Both the position numbers and the translations under genes were made by a program. Shown here piece by piece: positions 5,514-10,269 of a DNA stretch of 10,269 nucleotides (position 1 is its first letter; each line of letters begins with the position of its first letter). Source of the DNA: Ruminococcus sp. (GTDB taxonomy: Bacteria; Bacillota; Clostridia; Oscillospirales; Ruminococcaceae); contig JAILFF010000022.1 of assembly GCA_024697705.1 (NCBI GenBank), positions 1 to 10,269 of the forward strand. The letters run 5' to 3'. The notes under the pieces are model-generated. The model was not told the DNA's origin, made no database searches, and was given only the letters and a program-made list of their open reading frames with translations.

Positions 5514-6905
5514 TTATTTCATTATTTTATTGAATACTCCGAACGCGCCAAGCAGCAGGAACAGCAGCATAACAGGTGCGATGAATTTTATCATTGCGAT
5601 ATACAGACCCTTTCTGCCGAATTTCTCGCCGTTCTTGGTCGCTTCGTCGATGACGGTATCGGGCTTGACTATCCAGCCGACCAGAATACAAGTGCCGATC
5701 GCAACGACGGGCATAAATATATTATTGCTGACATAATCGAAAACGTCCAGTATCTGCGCGGTCGAGCCGTTCGGAAGCGGCATCTCGAAGTACAGCACAT
5801 TGTAGCCGAGACAGATGACAATGCTGATGATAAGTGCGACAAATGTTTCCAGAATGGTCGCTTTGCGCCTGCTCCAGCCGAAGGAATCCATCAGGCTCGC
5901 CACGACGGTCTCCAGAATGGACATACAGCTGGTCAGCGCTGCCAAAAGTACCATTACGAAGAACACCGCGCCGACGATCGTGCCTATCGAACCCATCGCG
6001 TTGAATACCTTCGGGAGTGCCACGAACATCAGTCCGGGACCCGCCTTCATGCCTTCGGGCCCGAGAAAGACGTATACCGCGGGGATTATCATAACGCCCG
6101 CAAGGAACGCGACAACGGTATCGAATATCTCGATCTGATTGACGGATTTCATAAGATTGCTGTCGTCACGGAAATACGAGCCGTAGGTTACCATGATTCC
6201 CATTGCCACACTGATGGAATAGAACAGCTGCCCCATCGCGTCCATTACGGTCACGAACACCGATTTGAAGCTGAGACCGCTCAGGTCGGGAATGACGTAT
6301 ACCTTCAGCCCGTCAAGACCCGTTCTGCCTGCGTCGCCGCCCTTGATCGTCAGCGAGAAAACGGCAATGCCGAGCACCATCACGAGCAGCACGGGCATCA
6401 TCACCTTTGAAAGCGACTCGATGCCCTTGTTTACGCCGAGATAAATGACAAACGCCGTTGCGAGGAGGAAGATCACATCAAAGATGATCGGCGACCACAT
6501 ATCCGTGTAGAATTCGCCGAAATAGCTGTCACCTGCGGCAGCCGCACCCTGTCCTGTCAGGAATACCATGCAGTATTTGAGCACCCAGCCGCCGATAATG
6601 CTGTAATAAGGCAGTATCATAAACGGCACGATACAGGCGAACACGCCGATCCATTTTGATTTTTTGTGCAGAACGCCGTAAGCGGTCAGTGCGCTCTGCT
6701 TGGTCTTGCGCCCGATGGATATTTCCGACACGATCATCGTAAAGCCGAAGGTCAGCGCAAGAACGATGTAGATCACGAGAAACAGACCGCCGCCGTCCTT
6801 TGCGGCGAGGTAGGGGAACCGCCAGATATTGCCGAGTCCGACGGCGCTTCCGGCTGCTGCCAGCACAAAGCCCAGCGAGCCGGAAAACGAGTTTCGTTTT
6901 TCCAT
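5514..6905 (-). CDS. Sodium:neurotransmitter symporter (NSS/SNF) family transporter
   Basis: This 463-residue, highly hydrophobic protein belongs to the LeuT-fold NSS family, which in bacteria imports amino acids or related amines with Na+. The helix-1 signature is clear: AAAGSAVGLGNIWRFPYLAA (17-36) followed by KDGGGLF, the unwound segment that binds Na+ and substrate. Helix 6 reads FYSISVAMGIMVTYGSY (228-244), matching the second unwound segment, and ALTSCMSILE (323-332) fits helix 8. Length and the end of the last hydrophobic segment near residue 455 suit the 11-helix bacterial members such as MhsT rather than the longer 12-helix LeuT. Substrate cannot be assigned. The ATG at 6905 has GGAAGGAAG upstream. 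The gene has its own promoter and terminator, so it is monocistronic. Confidence 0.93.
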   Translation of the reverse strand: MEKRNSFSGSLGFVLAAAGSAVGLGNIWRFPYLAAKDGGGLFLVIYIVLALTFGFTMIVSEISIGRKTKQSALTAYGVLHKKSKWIGVFACIVPFMILPYYSIIGGWVLKYCMVFLTGQGAAAAGDSYFGEFYTDMWSPIIFDVIFLLATAFVIYLGVNKGIESLSKVMMPVLLVMVLGIAVFSLTIKGGDAGRTGLDGLKVYVIPDLSGLSFKSVFVTVMDAMGQLFYSISVAMGIMVTYGSYFRDDSNLMKSVNQIEIFDTVVAFLAGVMIIPAVYVFLGPEGMKAGPGLMFVALPKVFNAMGSIGTIVGAVFFVMVLLAALTSCMSILETVVASLMDSFGWSRRKATILETFVALIISIVICLGYNVLYFEMPLPNGSTAQILDVFDYVSNNIFMPVVAIGTCILVGWIVKPDTVIDEATKNGEKFGRKGLYIAMIKFIAPVMLLFLLLGAFGVFNKIMK

Positions 6906-6952
6906 AAAGAACTTCCTTCCGGGGAATATCCCACAAATTTACAAGTATATTG

Positions 6953-6981
6953 ATTATAGCACATATTCCGCGGAAATGCAA
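6953..6981 (-). promoter_or_regulatory. Promoter of the NSS transporter, with a palindrome in its spacer
   Basis: On the minus strand the -35 is TTGCAT (6981-6976) and the -10 is TATAAT (6958-6953), 17 bases apart, with TGC before the -10. The spacer contains the perfect 10-base palindrome TTCCGCGGAA (6966-6975), directly adjoining the -35 box. A protein bound there would block RNA polymerase, so it is a candidate repressor site, though a 10-base palindrome alone is weak evidence. Confidence 0.78.
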
Positions 6982-6991
6982 GCGTTACGGC

Positions 6992-7012
6992 GTAAATGTT
7001 TCTGACATTTAC
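6992..7012. promoter_or_regulatory. Candidate operator upstream of the transporter promoter
   Basis: GTAAATGT and ACATTTAC form a perfect 8-bp inverted repeat separated by 5 bases. Its centre lies about 20-26 bases upstream of the -35 box and near -56 relative to the predicted start, a position typical of an activator site. It lacks a T-tract and no gene ends here, so it is unlikely to be a terminator. The cognate regulator is unknown. Confidence 0.45.
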
Positions 7013-7081
7013 AATGAACTAATGTACGGGCATTTTTGAATTTAGTGATAATTTATATATGTTCTAAATAAAATATAAAAT

Positions 7082-7130
7082 CAAAGCCGTGCGGTACAGC
7101 ACGATCGTTGCGCTGTACTGCACGGCTTTG
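7082..7130 (-). terminator. Rho-independent terminator of the metallophosphoesterase gene
   Basis: A 19-bp stem pairs CAAAGCCGTGCAGTACAGC with its partner GCTGTACCGCACGGCTTTG on the minus strand, with one mismatch or wobble position and an 11-base loop. It is followed by ATTTTATATTTTATTT on that strand, and the stem starts nine bases past the stop codon at 7140. Confidence 0.88.
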
Positions 7131-7139
7131 CAGCACGGT

Positions 7140-7808
7140 TCATCTTATTTCATATACCTCGTCCGAGAGTATCAGTACGTTATCCCTGATCTTCTTATTG
7201 ACATGGAAATGCCCCGCGAACCATTTCTTGAAATCCAGTTTTCCGTAAAGCCACTCGAAATAACCCGTAAGCTCGGCGTCGTGATGGTCGGGCGCTATAC
7301 CGAGATAATGTATCACCGACTGCGGAACGGTATGCGTCACGACATAATCGACCTTGTATCCGCAGGCTTCGAGAGTCCTTTCGGCTGTCTTGTATTCCTC
7401 GCTGTTCGGAAGCTCCTGCCGCCACCAGCTTATGCCTTCGGTGCGCATCGGCTTGTCTATCGAGTATGCTCCGCCCATTGTAAAAAATGTCTTTCCTTCG
7501 ATGGTGAAAAGCTGCCCGCGCATGAGATGATAGATATTATCCGCGATCTTGTGTACTCTGCCGCCGTTCCATTCTTCTTCGGGATAGCTGTACAGAAGAT
7601 CGAAATCCTCATGGTTGCCGTCAACAAACGCGATCATGAAGGGCTCTTCCGCCAGTTTTGAAAGGTTGATCGTGTTCTCGCTTCTGTTCCAAACAAAGCC
7701 GAAATCGCCCGCGACGATCACGGTGTCGTTTTCGGTGATGGGAAATTTGTATATCCTGTTCAGAAATTCGTCGTATGCGCCGTGTGTGTCTCCGGTTATA
7801 TAGATCAT
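7140..7808 (-). CDS. Calcineurin-like metallophosphoesterase
   Basis: The 222-residue product carries the complete calcineurin-like motif set: GDTHG (6-10), GDFG (34-37), GNHE (64-67), H159 in VVTHT, and GHFH (199-202). These residues hold two divalent metal ions and hydrolyse phosphomono- or diesters; the substrate is not evident from the sequence. I start at 7808 because this ATG has AAGGAGG eight bases upstream and the first residues MIYITGDTHG are the normal family N-terminus. A longer in-frame ATG at 7889 is rejected because it falls on the -35 box of the gene's own promoter and lacks a ribosome binding site. The gene is flanked by its own promoter and terminator, so it is a single-gene unit. 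No signal peptide is seen; the protein should be cytoplasmic. Confidence 0.92.
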   Translation of the reverse strand: MIYITGDTHGAYDEFLNRIYKFPITENDTVIVAGDFGFVWNRSENTINLSKLAEEPFMIAFVDGNHEDFDLLYSYPEEEWNGGRVHKIADNIYHLMRGQLFTIEGKTFFTMGGAYSIDKPMRTEGISWWRQELPNSEEYKTAERTLEACGYKVDYVVTHTVPQSVIHYLGIAPDHHDAELTGYFEWLYGKLDFKKWFAGHFHVNKKIRDNVLILSDEVYEIR

Positions 7809-7860
7809 GTGATCGTCCTCCTTTTTTGATATTGATCGTGATTTTTCGGCGGCGTTTTTC

Positions 7861-7889
7861 AGTATACCATATATTTCCGTGAAATACAA
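7861..7889 (-). promoter_or_regulatory. Promoter of the metallophosphoesterase gene
   Basis: On the minus strand the -35 is TTGTAT (7889-7884) and the -10 is TATACT (7866-7861) with a 17-base spacer ending in TGG, again an extended -10. Transcription would start near 7854, about 45 bases before the chosen ATG at 7808. Confidence 0.8.
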
Positions 7890-7927
7890 TGATAGAACGA
7901 TGAAATTATCACCCGAATAAAAGAAAA

Positions 7928-7955
7928 ACCGACAGCCCGTAAACAGGCTGTCGGT
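7928..7955 (-). terminator. Rho-independent terminator of the GH9 cellulase gene
   Basis: A perfect 10-bp stem ACCGACAGCC/GGCTGTCGGT encloses an 8-base loop. On the minus strand it is followed by TTTTTCTTTTATT. It lies 44 bases beyond the cellulase stop codon and upstream of the metallophosphoesterase promoter, separating the two units. Confidence 0.9.
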
Positions 7956-7998
7956 CTGTTTGTTATGTTTGGAAAGGATATGTTTTATCCCTTAACGG

Positions 7999-10269
7999 TT
8001 ATGTTGAGCTCTTGATGGTTACGGTGAACTTTCTGCTGCTGATGCTGCTGGTATCCCATTTGCCGTTTACCTTAGCGCATACTACAACCGTGTAAACACC
8101 CGAGCGAACGCCCTTGGGAGAAGTGTAGGTAAGAACGTTGCCCTTGGTCTGAGCCTTTACTCTCCAGCCGCCGTTCTGATAGCAGGCAACGCCGTAAGCG
8201 GTAGCGCCTTCAACAGCCGTCCACTTCAGTCTGAACTGCTTGCCCTGGACCTCGGAAGTTACTACGGGATATTTGCCGGTGGTGGAAGATCCCTTGACAG
8301 TTACGGAAACAGCGTTCGAGTAGTCCTTGTTCCATTTGCCGTTTGCCTTAACGATAACGGCGTACTTGTGAGTCGAGCCTGCCGCAAGGTTCTTGACCGT
8401 GTAGGAAGTGCCCGAAGTTACCTCTGCGATGTTCTTCCATGCGCCGTCAACATATTCTACGACGCCGTAGCTCTCGGCACCCGAAACAGCTGTCCAGCTA
8501 AGTGCTGCGGAGGAAGTGCCCGCAGTAACAGTTACCTTCGGAGCGGTTATAATGGGATCACTGATGACGCCGCCTCTCTTGAAGACGTAATCGGACTTGG
8601 TAGCCTTTGTGCCGTCGGGCTCGGTGCCCCATACATGAACGCCTTCAACATACATGGTTATATGCTCGTTGAGAGCAGCGTCGCTCTTTATGTCGGTAGC
8701 GGTAGCCAAGCCGCCCTTGTAAGACCAGTCGTTGGTAGGATCCCAGGCGCCCGCGGTGGACTTGCCGTCTACTGCGTCGGGGATAGAGATCCTGAACTGT
8801 ACTTCATCTCTGTGCTCGCTCTGACCTGTCGGCATGATAGCTCTGCCGTCCTCGAACTTGACCTTTGCATAAAGGGTCTTGCCGCTCTTGTCACCCTCAT
8901 ATACATAAGGACCGCTTACAGTACCGTAGCCCTGTTCGCCTTCCTTATACTGCTGGCTGTTGCTTGTGACCTTTATGTCGTTGATAGTCAGACCTGCATC
9001 GAATATCTCGGAAGCGTCGAAGTAGTATCTGTATTCGATGTCCTTGGCAACTCTTGCGGGCCATGCGGTGTGGTTCATAGCCCATGCCTTGATCTCGGAA
9101 TAGCTGTTGCCCTTGCCGTTAAGAACGGCTGCTACTTCCCATTCAGCCCACTTCGGAGTTTCGGCAGTGGGGAAGTTGGCGAGAGGAGTTCCGCCGTAAT
9201 CGTCGATCATGGCGCAGAGACAAGCGGTGTAGCCCGCATTGTAGTCGATAGCTACCTCGGTGTACTGGAAGTCTGCGACCTTGTAATCGCCGTAGTTTCC
9301 GGAGCTGTCGGGTCCGCCGATAAGTGCGCCGTAGAGAGTATGAGCATATTCTGTCTGCCAGCCTTCGGTTCCGCCGGATTCCTGACCGAGTTCGTTCCAG
9401 TGGTCGTCGTGTACGCCCGAAGCGGTTCTGTGGTGGATAGCCGTAGGCGACTTCTCGCCCATGCCGAGGACATAGCTGTAATCCATCTCGTTATCGCCGA
9501 AGCAGTAGTCCATCTGGGAATCGCCCCATTTGTCGAACTTGTTCTCGACGTCGGTGCCCTTGAAGAGCGTATCGGAACCGAGCTTTGCAAGGAACGCCGT
9601 TGTGGTAGCGTGACGGAGACAGCCCCACTGGAACAGCCATGAAAGTCCCTTGGGTGTTATCTTTCCGAAGAAGGGCTTGGAATCCTCGCCCATCCAGTAA
9701 GTAAGATGACGCTTAACATGAGCAGTCCATTCCTCGTTGCCCGTTATCTGAGCGTAGAGGAAAGCAGCACCCTGTGAGGTATCGTCCCAGCAGAGACCCC
9801 ATGTGAACTTACGTGCCGTATCCTGCTCTTCCTTCGGGAACAGCGGGATATATTCCTTTTCTACCTTATCGAGATAGGTCTTGTCGCCGGTAGCCTTGTA
9901 GAGCCAGAGAGCCGCGAACATACAGTCGTCTACCCAGGACTCGGTCTTGTACATACCTGTCATACCGCCGATATCCGAGCAGTCTCTGATCTTGTCCGCG
10001 CCCTCGAAAAGGGATTTGGCGTGCTTTAAGTATTCGGCAGCCTTCTGCGGCTGAGTATCCTTGAACACGAGATAGCCCTCGGCAAGAGCGGCAGCGGAAA
10101 GACCCGCCACGGAAGCGTTTTCGATTATATCATACGGACGCTCCCAGTCGCCGTTGTTGAGGTGGTGTTTGCGGAGATATACTTCCGAGCTGCACCAGAT
10201 GTTATGGTCGGTAGAGCCTCCCTTGAAGTCGCCGATAGTGCCGACGGTCTTTCCGCCGCCCTGATCGCA
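7999..10269 (-). CDS. Secreted GH9 endoglucanase with CBM3c and two Fn3-like domains (5' end outside window)
   Basis: The visible 756 residues begin inside a glycoside hydrolase family 9 domain (to about 370). Family landmarks are WDDTSQGAAFLYAQITG, TPKGLSWLFQWGCLR, the HHRTASG active-site loop, GALIGGPD, and TEVAIDYNAG, whose Glu (codon 9258-9256) fits the catalytic acid. The DAGD catalytic-base motif and signal peptide should lie in the missing N-terminus. Residues about 375-567 are a family 3c carbohydrate-binding module (AAVLNGKG, WPARVAKDIEYRYYFD, DEVQFRIS, WDPTNDWSYKG), which in GH9 theme-B enzymes guides cellulose into the cleft and supports processive cutting. Two Fn3-like domains follow (about 572-660 and 667-753), each with a YGV and a GKW motif. 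The protein ends there: no dockerin or sorting signal is visible. It would act outside the cell on cellulose. Codon choice appears more biased than in the TIR gene, in keeping with high expression. Confidence 0.93.
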   Translation of the reverse strand, partial: CDQGGGKTVGTIGDFKGGSTDHNIWCSSEVYLRKHHLNNGDWERPYDIIENASVAGLSAAALAEGYLVFKDTQPQKAAEYLKHAKSLFEGADKIRDCSDIGGMTGMYKTESWVDDCMFAALWLYKATGDKTYLDKVEKEYIPLFPKEEQDTARKFTWGLCWDDTSQGAAFLYAQITGNEEWTAHVKRHLTYWMGEDSKPFFGKITPKGLSWLFQWGCLRHATTTAFLAKLGSDTLFKGTDVENKFDKWGDSQMDYCFGDNEMDYSYVLGMGEKSPTAIHHRTASGVHDDHWNELGQESGGTEGWQTEYAHTLYGALIGGPDSSGNYGDYKVADFQYTEVAIDYNAGYTACLCAMIDDYGGTPLANFPTAETPKWAEWEVAAVLNGKGNSYSEIKAWAMNHTAWPARVAKDIEYRYYFDASEIFDAGLTINDIKVTSNSQQYKEGEQGYGTVSGPYVYEGDKSGKTLYAKVKFEDGRAIMPTGQSEHRDEVQFRISIPDAVDGKSTAGAWDPTNDWSYKGGLATATDIKSDAALNEHITMYVEGVHVWGTEPDGTKATKSDYVFKRGGVISDPIITAPKVTVTAGTSSAALSWTAVSGAESYGVVEYVDGAWKNIAEVTSGTSYTVKNLAAGSTHKYAVIVKANGKWNKDYSNAVSVTVKGSSTTGKYPVVTSEVQGKQFRLKWTAVEGATAYGVACYQNGGWRVKAQTKGNVLTYTSPKGVRSGVYTVVVCAKVNGKWDTSSISSRKFTVTIKSST

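Noticed and set aside
5334..6410. A 358-codon open frame on the plus strand
   Set aside because: It overlaps the fold-back element, the terminator and the NSS transporter in antisense. Its His/Asp-rich composition is a typical shadow of a membrane-protein gene.
7809..7889. A 27-codon N-terminal extension of the metallophosphoesterase
   Set aside because: The upstream ATG coincides with the -35 box, lacks a Shine-Dalgarno site, and the family starts at the downstream MIYITGDTHG, which has AAGGAGG.
7984..8010. Possible frameshift at the end of the GH9 gene
   Set aside because: A different frame over the stop reads ELNITVKG then stop, resembling the VTVKG end of the first Fn3 domain. But the main frame already completes an Fn3 strand (FTVTIK) and stops cleanly, so the resemblance is too short to support a frameshift.
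8368..9642. A 424-codon open frame on the plus strand
   Set aside because: It is antisense to the GH9 cellulase and has no recognisable domain.

Overview
The window looks like part of a chromosome from a gut or rumen Firmicute close to Ruminococcus. The signs are strong AGGAGG-type ribosome binding sites, sigma-A promoters with 17-bp spacers and a TG-extended -10 box, hairpin-rich intergenic repeats, and a family 9 cellulase with a CBM3c module and Ruminococcus-style fibronectin-like tails. This is inferred from protein and signal style; no marker gene is present. Every gene I can support lies on the minus strand, so transcription runs from high to low coordinates.

Read in transcription order: (1) 10269-7999, most of a secreted GH9 endoglucanase (GH9, CBM3c, two Fn3-like domains; its N-terminus lies outside the window), closed by a terminator at 7928-7955. 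(2) 7808-7140, a small calcineurin-like metallophosphoesterase with its own promoter and terminator. (3) 6905-5514, a sodium:neurotransmitter-symporter family transporter with its own promoter, two palindromes that could be operators, and a terminator. (4) 5301-5458, a fold-back, MITE-like element abutting that terminator. (5) 5159-863, a tightly coupled three-gene operon: a stand-alone RyR-domain protein, a DHH/DHHA1 phosphoesterase with an unusual C-terminal extension, and an 839-residue protein with two TIR-type domains and a long TPR array. (6) 862-141, about 720 bases with no credible gene, holding two inverted copies of an 89-bp element nested in a larger inverted repeat and an array of short GC-rich hairpins. 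(7) 35-1, the first residues of a probable UDP-galactopyranose mutase with a near-perfect promoter.

The most interesting unit is the RyR-DHH-TIR/TPR operon. The stops and starts overlap (ATGA, then TAATG), and each downstream gene has a strong Shine-Dalgarno site, so the three proteins are probably made together. TIR domains are NAD-cleaving or NAD-signal-making enzymes in bacterial immunity, DHH/DHHA1 enzymes hydrolyse small nucleotides, and bacterial RyR domains have been linked by comparative genomics to nucleotide-centred conflict systems. A reasonable hypothesis is a nucleotide-signal defence or stress module: TIR effector or synthase, DHH enzyme that edits or removes the signal, RyR accessory sensor. 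That working model is inference; the domains and gene order are read from the sequence.

The cellulase, phosphoesterase and transporter each appear to be separate transcription units unrelated to that operon.
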